NCBI GenBank assembly: GCA_023441105.1
Contig: JAEZQX010000481.1
Location: forward strand, 1 to 13,916
From: Pseudomonadota bacterium
GTDB lineage: Bacteria > Pseudomonadota > Gammaproteobacteria > Burkholderiales > Burkholderiaceae
Reading direction: 5' to 3'
Length of the DNA: 13,916 nt
Position numbers and translations under genes: made by a program. Shown here piece after piece: positions 1 to 5,896 of the stretch (positions are counted from its first letter, which is position 1; each line of letters begins with the position of its first letter). A model generated the notes under the pieces. That model was not told where the DNA came from. It ran no database searches and saw only the letters and a list, made by a program, of their open reading frames with translations.

Positions 1-38
1 CGTCAGTGAGACCGCCAGCAGGAGGACCGGTGCCGGCG

Positions 39-1364
39 TCAACTGGCGATACCGCGCAGGGTATGCGCCAGTGCCTCGACGATCTCGACCTCCACCATCC
101 GACCGATCGAATCCGGCGCACCCGGAAAGTTCACCACGCGATTGTTGGCGGTGCGGCCGGCCAGTTCCGCCGCATTGCGGCGCGAGGCGCCTTCCACCAG
201 CACGTGCTGCCGGGTGCCGACCATCGCTTCGCTGATCGCCTTCGCCTGCGCCTGGATCAGGGCCTGCAGCCGTCGCAGCCGCTCGAGCTTGACGGCTTCC
301 GGCGTCTCGTCCGGCAGGCTGGCCGCGGGCGTACCGGGCCGGGCGCTGTAGACGAAGGAGTAGGAATCGTCGAAGCCGACTTCCTCGACCAGTCGCAGCG
401 TCCGCGCGAAGTCCTCTTCGGTTTCGCCGGGGAAGCCGACGATGAAGTCGGACGAGATGCTGATCGACGGCGCGGCCTGGCGCAGGCGGCGGATGATCGA
501 GCGGTATTCCATGGCGGTGTAGCCGCGCTTCATCGCCATCAGGATCCGGTCGGATCCCGCCTGCACCGGCAGGTGCACGTGCGAGGCAAGCTTCGGCAGC
601 CGCGCGTGTGCCGCGACCAGGCGATCCGAGAATTCGCGCGGATGCGAGGTGGTATAGCGGATGCGTTCGATGCCCGGGATCTCGTGCACGTACTCCAGCA
701 GCAGCGCGAAGTCCGCCGGGGCATCGAAGCCGTCGACCTTGCCGAGGTAGGCATTGACGTTCTGGCCAAGCAGCGTCACCTCGCGCACACCCTGGTCGGC
801 GAGCCGGACGATCTCGATCAGCACGTCGTCGAACGGTCGCGAGACTTCCTCGCCGCGGGTATAGGGCACGACGCAGAAACTGCAGTACTTGCTGCAGCCT
901 TCCATGATCGACACGAAGGCGCTCACGCCCTCGCGCCGCGGCGGCGGCAGGGCATCGAACTTTTCGATCTCCGGAAACGAGATGTCGACCTGCGCCCGGC
1001 CGGTCTCGCGTCGCCGGCCGATCAGCGCCGGCAGGCGATGCAGCGTCTGCGGGCCGAACACCACGTCGACATAGGGTGCGCGGGCCACGATGGCAGCGCC
1101 TTCCTGGCTGGCGACGCAACCGCCGACGCCGATGATCATGTCGGGCCGCTCGCGCTTGAGTGCCTTGAAGCGGCCGAGATCGGAGAAGACCTTCTCCTGC
1201 GCCTTCTCGCGGACCGAGCAGGTGTTGAACAGGACGATGTCGGCTTCGGCCGGATCGTCGGTGAGCGTGGTCTCCTCCTCGCCCGCCAGCAGGTCCCTCA
1301 TCCGGCTGCTGTCGTACTCGTTCATCTGGCAGCCGAAGGTGCGCAGGTACAGCTTGCGTGTCAT
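39..1364 (-). CDS. miaB: tRNA-2-methylthio-N6-dimethylallyladenosine synthase MiaB
   Basis: Radical-SAM methylthiotransferase that converts i6A37 to ms2i6A37 in tRNAs reading UNN codons; cytosolic. The 441-residue protein has the full MiaB layout. The N-terminal UPF0004 domain carries the three cluster-binding cysteines C12 (TFGCQMN), C49 (NTCSVRE) and C83 (GGCVASQ). The radical-SAM CxxxCxxC motif is C157, C161 and C164 (GCSKYCSFC), followed by VPYTRG. A C-terminal TRAM domain spans roughly residues 375-437. Length and all six cysteines match the family, so it should be active. The ATG at 1364 is preceded by a strong GAGGAAGG ribosome-binding site. The gene lies 14 bp downstream of the small exported-protein gene on the same strand, so the two probably share a transcript. 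The frame ends in TGA at 39-41, close to the window edge. The family assignment rests on direct motif recognition. Confidence 0.97.
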   Translation of the reverse strand: MTRKLYLRTFGCQMNEYDSSRMRDLLAGEEETTLTDDPAEADIVLFNTCSVREKAQEKVFSDLGRFKALKRERPDMIIGVGGCVASQEGAAIVARAPYVDVVFGPQTLHRLPALIGRRRETGRAQVDISFPEIEKFDALPPPRREGVSAFVSIMEGCSKYCSFCVVPYTRGEEVSRPFDDVLIEIVRLADQGVREVTLLGQNVNAYLGKVDGFDAPADFALLLEYVHEIPGIERIRYTTSHPREFSDRLVAAHARLPKLASHVHLPVQAGSDRILMAMKRGYTAMEYRSIIRRLRQAAPSISISSDFIVGFPGETEEDFARTLRLVEEVGFDDSYSFVYSARPGTPAASLPDETPEAVKLERLRRLQALIQAQAKAISEAMVGTRQHVLVEGASRRNAAELAGRTANNRVVNFPGAPDSIGRMVEVEIVEALAHTLRGIAS

Positions 1365-1378
1365 CGCCTTCCTCGTGG

Positions 1379-1795
1379 TCAGCCGGACTTCCTGGCGCGC
1401 GCGCGGAGACTCTTCACCTCCGCCTCGTCCAGGATCCAGACGGTGACGATCTCGCCCAGGCTGCCGGTGGTATAGGCGACCACCGAAGTCACGTCCTTGA
1501 CCGCGGCCGGGACGACCAGCATGTTGTCGCGGTTGAAGATGCGCACGCCCGGGCCGAGGGTGACTTTGCGGCCGTCGAGCTCGGCCTCGGGAAAGACGCC
1601 GAGCTTGAGCCGCGCGAGCTTCGCCGCCTCCGGTATCGGCCGCGTCTGGGTCTGGATCTGGATCTGGGCCCGGGCCGGGGCGCTACCCAGCGCCACCACC
1701 GCCGTCAGCGCGAGTGCGCCCAGTGCCTGGATGCCCAGGCGCAAGGCCCGACGGGCGGCGGGGGAGAACTTCGGGTGTCGGATGATCGTCGCCAT
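1379..1795 (-). CDS. Conserved exported protein of unknown function
   Basis: A 138-residue protein. It has a basic start, a hydrophobic segment at about residues 21-36 and an Ala-x-Ala site before Gln (APARAQ), which together form a clear Sec signal peptide with cleavage near residue 43. The mature part opens with a short Gln/Thr/Ile-rich stretch, then RPIPEAAKL, and contains [16 protein letters not shown] and [11 protein letters not shown] recall this pattern (a proline-rich lead, 'GxRIxxxxNM', then 'VWIL') from small periplasmic proteins of betaproteobacteria without assigned function; that is memory, not a search. I chose the ATG at 1795 because it places the signal peptide at the N-terminus; the frame stays open upstream to 2071 but that extension has no such features. 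An AGG lies about 10 bases before the ATG. It sits immediately upstream of miaB, probably in one operon, and is divergent from the membrane protein at 2053. Confidence 0.8.
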   Translation of the reverse strand: MATIIRHPKFSPAARRALRLGIQALGALALTAVVALGSAPARAQIQIQTQTRPIPEAAKLARLKLGVFPEAELDGRKVTLGPGVRIFNRDNMLVVPAAVKDVTSVVAYTTGSLGEIVTVWILDEAEVKSLRARARKSG

Positions 1796-2052
1796 GGCAA
1801 AACCTGAAGGATCGAGGCCGGATCGGCCGGAAAGCGCTGCGGGGCGCTCTGCGGCAATGGGATGTCCTGCACCGGCAATTATCTGCCCCTGGCCGACGGA
1901 CGCGGGCGCCGGGTGACGGCTGGTCGGCCGGCCGGCAGGGAAGGGCGGAATTGTATCGTCAGGGCGACGCCGGCCGCTGGCTGTAGGATAGGGGCGTCGA
2001 GCGTAGCGACCGGATAGTGCGAGACGCGACAAACCGACTGAATCCGCCTCCC

Positions 2053-3474
2053 ATGAACGTTCGATATCCATGGTCCGCGCCGACCGACCGGCGCCGCGCT
2101 CTGCTGTTTGCCTGCCTCGTCCTCCTCCTCGGCCTCGTGAACGTCGTCTGGCGGCTGGGTACCCTGGGTGACTGGTGGTTCGAGGACGATCCCCTTCTCT
2201 ACGCCGGTATCAGGAAGGTCGCCGCGCCCTGGCTGTTCTTCTACGACGTGGCGGCCAACCGGCTGGCGACCACCGGTCCCAACGAGCTCGCCCCGATGCT
2301 GCTGAGCTCGATGTGGCTCGACCTCTGGCTTGCGCCGCGCTCGACCGCCTGGGCCTACGCGCACAGCGGCCTGGTGTACGTGGCTACTTCGGTCGCCTTC
2401 TACTTCGCGATGCTGCGGCTCCTGCGCGAGGGCTGGCTGGCGCTGGCGACCACCATCGCCTGGATGCTGCTGCCGTCGACCAGTGTGCTGGTGGAGTTCA
2501 TCTCGACGCGACACTACCTGATCGGGATGTTCTGGGCGCTGCTGGCGGCGATGGCGGTGGACGATGCCTTGCGGGCGCGCCCGGGACCCCGGGGATGGGT
2601 GCTGCTGCGGGTGGCCGTCTTCATCTGGCTGTCGATCATCTCGAAGGAGTTCTTTCCGCCGGCGGTCCTGACCCTGACCTTCCTCTGGTTCGCCTGGCAG
2701 AGGGATTGGCGCGGCGCCGCCATACCGGTTGCGCTCGGCGCGCTCTATGCGATCTACCGCATCGTGATGACCGAGCCGTCGCTCGTCTACTACGGCAATT
2801 CGCTGATGTCCCTGAGCCAGGTCGTGAAGCTGATCCTGCGGCTGCCCTACATGACCTACGGAGGGTGGATCGGCTATGCCGCGCTGGCGCTGACGGTGGT
2901 GTTACTGCGGCGCCAGCTGCGGGCGGACCGCAGCATCCTGCCCGTGGTCGCCATCGGCGGCGCGACCCTGGCCGTGTCGCTGCTGGTCATCTATCCGGTC
3001 GGCAACCCGGTTGCCAATTCATGGAACACGTTGGGCACCTGGTACCGCACGCCCTGCGTCATCAATACGCTGCTGCTCGTCGCCTTCGCCTACGCGGTCG
3101 GCAACCTGCAGCGGGCGCGGGCGAGGATCGGGCTGATGGCGCTGCTGTTGCTCGCGGTCCTCCACGGGTCGTACCGGACCGCCGAGCAGTGGAATCTGAT
3201 GAAGGCCGAGCAGGTGGCCGAGGCGCAGTTCATCTTCGACAACCCGGACAAGACGCTGCTTTCGCAAGTCCGTGCCGTGTGGTTCCTGCGCGGGGTGGCC
3301 GCGCTGTTTCCCGAGCGCGAGCTGGGCGCCTTCGTGTGCCGCTGGGATCGACCGCTTACCGAAGCCTACCGGGAGCTCCTGCAATCGTCGCGTCCATTCT
3401 GGGTCTATGAAGGCGGGAAGATGCGCCCGGGCGATCCGGCGCTGCTCCAGCGGCTGCTGGCGGAAATGCGCTGA
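2053..3474 (+). CDS. Polytopic membrane protein, GT-C glycosyltransferase-like
   Basis: A 473-residue integral membrane protein with about ten or eleven hydrophobic segments: near residues 16-35, 104-120, 124-143, 153-167, 180-195, 198-213, 219-236, 271-286, 295-313, 334-350 and 358-370. A soluble tail of about 100 residues follows. The first loop after TM1 carries an acidic pair (WWFEDDPLLY, D45-D46). That is where lipid-phosphate-sugar-dependent GT-C glycosyltransferases of the ArnT/PMT/oligosaccharyltransferase type place their catalytic or metal-binding acid. This position and the topology are the only basis for the functional suggestion; I do not recognise a named family. It could equally be a membrane protein of unknown function. 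A GTG at 2017 in the same frame would add 12 residues; neither start has a good Shine-Dalgarno sequence. I prefer the ATG because the extension (RDATNRLNPPP) looks non-conserved. It is a single-gene unit, convergent with the cytochrome gene 33 bp away, and no glycan gene cluster surrounds it. Confidence 0.75.
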   Translation: MNVRYPWSAPTDRRRALLFACLVLLLGLVNVVWRLGTLGDWWFEDDPLLYAGIRKVAAPWLFFYDVAANRLATTGPNELAPMLLSSMWLDLWLAPRSTAWAYAHSGLVYVATSVAFYFAMLRLLREGWLALATTIAWMLLPSTSVLVEFISTRHYLIGMFWALLAAMAVDDALRARPGPRGWVLLRVAVFIWLSIISKEFFPPAVLTLTFLWFAWQRDWRGAAIPVALGALYAIYRIVMTEPSLVYYGNSLMSLSQVVKLILRLPYMTYGGWIGYAALALTVVLLRRQLRADRSILPVVAIGGATLAVSLLVIYPVGNPVANSWNTLGTWYRTPCVINTLLLVAFAYAVGNLQRARARIGLMALLLLAVLHGSYRTAEQWNLMKAEQVAEAQFIFDNPDKTLLSQVRAVWFLRGVAALFPERELGAFVCRWDRPLTEAYRELLQSSRPFWVYEGGKMRPGDPALLQRLLAEMR

Positions 3475-3507
3475 AGCCGTCCTTCTGCCGCGCAGGCTCC
3501 TAGGCTG

Positions 3508-4149
3508 CTACTTGCTGCCGCGGCCGGCGGCTGCAGCCGGCAGGTGCGCGGCGTAATAGGCGAGCGTGGCCGCATCCTCCGCCGACAGGCCGCTCATGGG
3601 CTCGAGCATCGCGCGCGTGTAGCCGAGGCGCGTGCGGGTGCGATAGCCCTCCAGGCTGTCCCGCAGGTACTCCTCACGCTGTCCGGCCACGCGCGGCACC
3701 TGCTGGCCGCCGCTCAGGTCCTCGCCGTGGCAGAACAGGCATTTCTGCTGCTCCGCCAGCGCGCGAGCCCGGCTCATCCGCGCGTCGTCGAGTGGCTCGG
3801 TCGGCGCCGCCGCCGGCAACGGCGGCAGGGTGCCGATGAAATCCGAGAAGCCGCGCAGGTCGTCGTCCTTCAGCGTCTTGGCGACCGCGGTCATCGCCTG
3901 GTTGTCGCGCCGTCCCTCGCGAAACAGGAACAGCTGCGTCACGGCATAGTACGAATGCTGTCCGGCGAGGTGCGGCGTGCCGGGGATCCCGCTCTTGCCG
4001 TCGGGACCGTGGCAGCTGGCGCACTCCGCGGCGAAGCGCTTGGCGTAGTCGGCCGTGCCACCGGTCCTCGCCTGCGCCATGGCGGCCGAGGTCGAGGCCA
4101 GCGACACCAGCGTCGTCAGCACGGCTGCGGAGTGGGACAGCCTCCTCAT
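3508..4149 (-). CDS. Periplasmic dihaem cytochrome c
   Basis: A 213-residue cytochrome c with a Sec signal peptide (cleavage near residue 25, SAAMAQA). Two c-type haem sites are visible: C43-x-x-C46-H47 (CASCHGPDG) in the first half and C137-x-x-C140-H141 (CLFCHGEDL) in the second. Likely axial methionines are M86 (RDNQAMTAVA) in domain 1 and M181 or M185 (AMLEPMSGLS) in domain 2. Two class-I domains in tandem at about 20 kDa fit the cytochrome c4/c553 group, which carries electrons in the periplasm towards a terminal oxidase. Its ATG overlaps the stop of the upstream sugar dehydrogenase by four bases (ATGA), so the two are almost certainly co-translated. The cytochrome is therefore the likely electron acceptor for that quinoprotein; this partnership is inferred from gene order. 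It is convergent with the membrane-protein gene at 2053-3474, with no clear terminator in the 33-bp gap. Confidence 0.95.
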   Translation of the reverse strand: MRRLSHSAAVLTTLVSLASTSAAMAQARTGGTADYAKRFAAECASCHGPDGKSGIPGTPHLAGQHSYYAVTQLFLFREGRRDNQAMTAVAKTLKDDDLRGFSDFIGTLPPLPAAAPTEPLDDARMSRARALAEQQKCLFCHGEDLSGGQQVPRVAGQREEYLRDSLEGYRTRTRLGYTRAMLEPMSGLSAEDAATLAYYAAHLPAAAAGRGSK

Positions 4150-5348
4150 TTGCCGCTGTAGCTGATCCGGTAGATGGCGCCGGCGTGGTCGTCGCTGACC
4201 AGCATGGAGCCGTCCTTCAAGACCAGGAAGTCGACGGGCCGGCCGAGATAGTTGTTGTTCTCGACGAATCCGGTCATGAACGGCTCGACCTTGGCGCCGC
4301 CCTTACCGTCGGGTATGGCGACCGAGACATCGGCGTACTTGACGGTGCGGTTCCAGGGGCCATGGCGCGCGATGAAGATCGCGTTCTGGTACTTGGCCGG
4401 GAACATCTTGCCCTGGTAGAAGGTCATGCCCAGCGAGCCGGCATGCGGCCCGAGCAAGGCGGCCGGCTTGCGGTAGTCGCTGCAGGACTTGCCCCAGCCG
4501 AATTCCGGATCCGGGATGTTGCCCTGGTGGCAGTACGGGTAGCCGAAGTGCTGATTCGGGCCCGACACGAAATTGAGCTCGTCGTTCGGGATCTCCTCGC
4601 TCATCCAGTCGCGGCCATTGTCGGTGAACCACAGGTCGCCGGTCTTGGGATGGAAGTCGAAGCCCACCGTGTTGCGCACGCCGGAAGCGACGGTCTCGAT
4701 GCCCGATCCGTCCAGGTTCATGCGGTAGATCTTCGCGTATTCGCCCGGGTCGCAGATGTTGCACGGTGCGCCGATCGGGTAGTACAGCTTGTCGTTGCGG
4801 ATGCGCAGGTACTTCCAGCTGTGGTCCTCGCCGCCGGGCAGCTTGTCGTAGATGACCTTGGGTTCACCCGGCTTGTCGAGCCTGTCCTCGATGCCGTCGA
4901 ACCGCATGATCTGCTTGTGGGTGGCCACGAACAGGGTGCCCTTGTGGAAGGCGATGCCAGCTGCCATCGGCATGTTGTCGATGATGACCTTGGCTTCGCG
5001 CTTGCCCTTCTCCGCCTTCTCCGGGATCACGTAGACCTTGTTGCCGACGAACAGCGTGCTGACGAAGACGTTGCCCTTCTCGCCCTGGCGCAGCTCCCGC
5101 GCGTCGAGCACGCCGGACGCCCAGGTCTCGACCTTGAAGCCGGGGGGGAGCTTGAATTTCGACGTCGGCAGCTTGTCGGCGGCCGTGGGAATCGGGAAGG
5201 CCGGTACCGGCGCCATGCGCATGGCGTTCTCGTTCTTGGCGGGGCGTCCCTTGGCCCAACCCGGTTCTTCCTTTTGTTGAGCGTGTGCCGTCGTGACGAG
5301 GCACGCCAGTGCTGCCGCGATGGCAAGCTCCCTGCCGATCTGTCGCAT
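4146..5348 (-). CDS. PQQ-dependent sugar (sorbosone/glucose-type) dehydrogenase
   Basis: A 400-residue secreted quinoprotein of the soluble glucose dehydrogenase/L-sorbosone dehydrogenase family (six-bladed beta-propeller). It would oxidise a sugar or related alcohol/aldehyde in the periplasm with PQQ; the substrate cannot be read from the sequence. The signal peptide ends at AHA-Q (residue 23). Family landmarks are LPPGFKVETWASG (67-79), the active-site His in GGEDHSWKYL (H176), Arg-Asn in SGVRNTVGFDFHPKTGDLW (R225, N226; equivalent to the PQQ-contacting pair of the Acinetobacter enzyme), and the last-blade motif GRPVDFLVLKDGSMLVSDD (369-387). It has no CxxCH, so it needs an external electron acceptor, which the overlapping downstream dihaem cytochrome can supply. 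I chose the ATG at 5348 because it gives a proper signal peptide and has an AGGAG about 10 bases upstream. The frame stays open to 5552 only because it runs through the 29-bp repeats. No PQQ biosynthesis genes lie in the window. Confidence 0.93.
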   Translation of the reverse strand: MRQIGRELAIAAALACLVTTAHAQQKEEPGWAKGRPAKNENAMRMAPVPAFPIPTAADKLPTSKFKLPPGFKVETWASGVLDARELRQGEKGNVFVSTLFVGNKVYVIPEKAEKGKREAKVIIDNMPMAAGIAFHKGTLFVATHKQIMRFDGIEDRLDKPGEPKVIYDKLPGGEDHSWKYLRIRNDKLYYPIGAPCNICDPGEYAKIYRMNLDGSGIETVASGVRNTVGFDFHPKTGDLWFTDNGRDWMSEEIPNDELNFVSGPNQHFGYPYCHQGNIPDPEFGWGKSCSDYRKPAALLGPHAGSLGMTFYQGKMFPAKYQNAIFIARHGPWNRTVKYADVSVAIPDGKGGAKVEPFMTGFVENNNYLGRPVDFLVLKDGSMLVSDDHAGAIYRISYSGK

Positions 5349-5428
5349 CGTGTTTGTCTCCTGGCTGGTTCCACGGCTCGCGTCGGCCGCTCCCGAGTTT
5401 GAATCAACGATGAGCCCAAGGCAAGGCA

Positions 5429-5574
5429 CAAACGAAAGAACCGGCGCCCCGGCCGGTTCAAACGGAGAATCGGCGCGCGCGTCGGTACAAACGAAGAACC
5501 GGCGCGTGCGCCGATACAAACAAAGAACCGGCGCGTGGGCCGGTACCAACAAAGAACCGGCCGTGGGCCGGTTC
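5429..5574 (-). repeat. Array of five ~29-bp hairpin repeats
   Basis: Five directly adjoining units (about 5429-5458, 5459-5487, 5488-5516, 5517-5545 and 5546-5574; one of 30 bp, four of 29 bp). On the plus strand each reads approximately CAAACRAAGAACCGGC, a 4-6 base centre, then GCCGGTWC. Each unit is itself an inverted repeat. The two outermost are perfect: 8 bp at 5438-5459 and 9 bp at 5554-5574. The 3rd keeps pairing if a G-U pair is allowed, and the 2nd is partly decayed. Read on the minus strand, the direction of the flanking tRNA and dehydrogenase, most hairpins are followed by a T-rich tail such as CTTTGTTTG. There are no unique spacers, so this is not CRISPR. The array lies between the tRNA and the dehydrogenase start. 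Possible roles are tandem terminators, RNA stability elements, or a REP-like expanding repeat; the sequence does not settle which. Confidence 0.9.
5546..5574 (-). terminator. Probable intrinsic terminator after the tRNA (first array unit)
   Basis: This is the first array unit met by RNA polymerase leaving the tRNA, about 58 bases beyond the encoded CCA. It has a perfect 9-bp GC-rich stem (GAACCGGCC/GGCCGGTTC) with a CAC loop at 5574-5554, followed by TTTGTTGG. The stem is strong. The T tract is interrupted by G, so termination may be partial, with the following units acting as back-up. It is a candidate only. Confidence 0.45.
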
Positions 5575-5632
5575 GGGGATGCTGCCTGGTCTGGACTGTC
5601 TGCCCGCTACACGGGGGCGACCGGAGGTGGGA

Positions 5633-5709
5633 TGGTAGAGAAGGGTGGACTTGAACCACCGACCTCACGATTATGAGTCGTGCGCTCTAACCAGCTGAGC
5701 TACATCTCC
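5633..5709 (-). tRNA. tRNA with CAU anticodon (elongator tRNA-Met; tRNA-Ile2 not excluded)
   Basis: A complete cloverleaf of 77 bases including an encoded CCA at 5635-5633. The D arm is GCTC/GAGC with AGCTGGTTA, the anticodon stem CACGA/TCGTG with loop CTCATAA (anticodon CAT), the variable loop AGGTC, and the T arm GGTGG/CCACC with loop TTCAAGT; the discriminator is A. It is not initiator-like, because the anticodon stem lacks three consecutive G-C pairs. CAU could also be read as tRNA-Ile2 after lysidine modification, which I cannot exclude by eye; elongator Met is the more likely reading. The acceptor stem GGAGATG/CTTCTCT has a G1-U72 wobble and a U6-U67 mismatch, which is weaker than usual. 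A good promoter lies upstream at 5785-5814. Confidence 0.93.
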
Positions 5710-5784
5710 ACGCGTGACCTGTCGCGCGAACCGGAAGCCTGGCGCAGAAATGAGCCAGAGCCGCCCCGGTAGCGCGAATGAGTG

Positions 5785-5814
5785 ATTTTAGCCGTTTGAA
5801 CGGCTTCGGGTCAA
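5785..5814 (-). promoter_or_regulatory. Sigma70-like promoter for the tRNA
   Basis: On the minus strand there is a -35 box TTGACC (5814-5809), an 18-base spacer and a -10 box TAAAAT (5790-5785). Each box is one base off consensus. The expected start is near 5778, giving a leader of about 70 bases before the tRNA 5' end at 5709. The stretch 5790-5805 is an inverted repeat, AGCCGTT/AACGGCT with a 2-base centre, filling most of the spacer and touching the -10. It could be an operator or chance. The boxes are visible in an otherwise GC-rich gap; function is inferred. Confidence 0.55.
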
Positions 5815-5867
5815 AAAGCGCGCCCGGGACGCGGAATTCGCCGGTAGCCGCTGCCCGGACGCCGCAC

Positions 5868-5885
5868 GGCCGGACTGTCCCGGCC
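5868..5885 (-). terminator. GC hairpin downstream of the histidine kinase gene
   Basis: An inverted repeat GGCCGG/CCGGCC with a 6-base loop begins 11 bases past the stop of the kinase gene. No T tract follows on the minus strand, so it is not a classical intrinsic terminator. It may end transcription with Rho or protect the 3' end. The rest of the gap 5710-5896 holds only the tRNA promoter. Confidence 0.25.
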
Positions 5886-5896
5886 AGGGGGTGGCC

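Noticed and set aside
6..1475. A 489-codon plus-strand frame opposite miaB
   Set aside because: Antisense shadow of miaB with low-complexity composition and no recognisable motif.
3475..3507. Bidirectional terminator between the membrane-protein and cytochrome genes
   Set aside because: Only a weak interrupted dyad (GCAG/CTGC) without T tracts on either strand.
5349..5552. Upstream start for the sugar dehydrogenase giving 68 more residues
   Set aside because: The extension is a translation of the 29-bp repeats and would bury a clean signal peptide; the ATG at 5348 has a good ribosome-binding site.
5429..5574. CRISPR array
   Set aside because: Unit length fits, but units adjoin without unique spacers and are imperfect, and no cas gene is present.
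5293..5676. A small plus-strand protein ending VEKGGLEPPTSRL
   Set aside because: That ending is the well-known false translation across the antisense strand of a tRNA gene; here it is the tRNA at 5633-5709.
5633..5709. tRNA as an attachment site for an integrated element
   Set aside because: No integrase gene and no duplicated tRNA 3' end were seen in the window.
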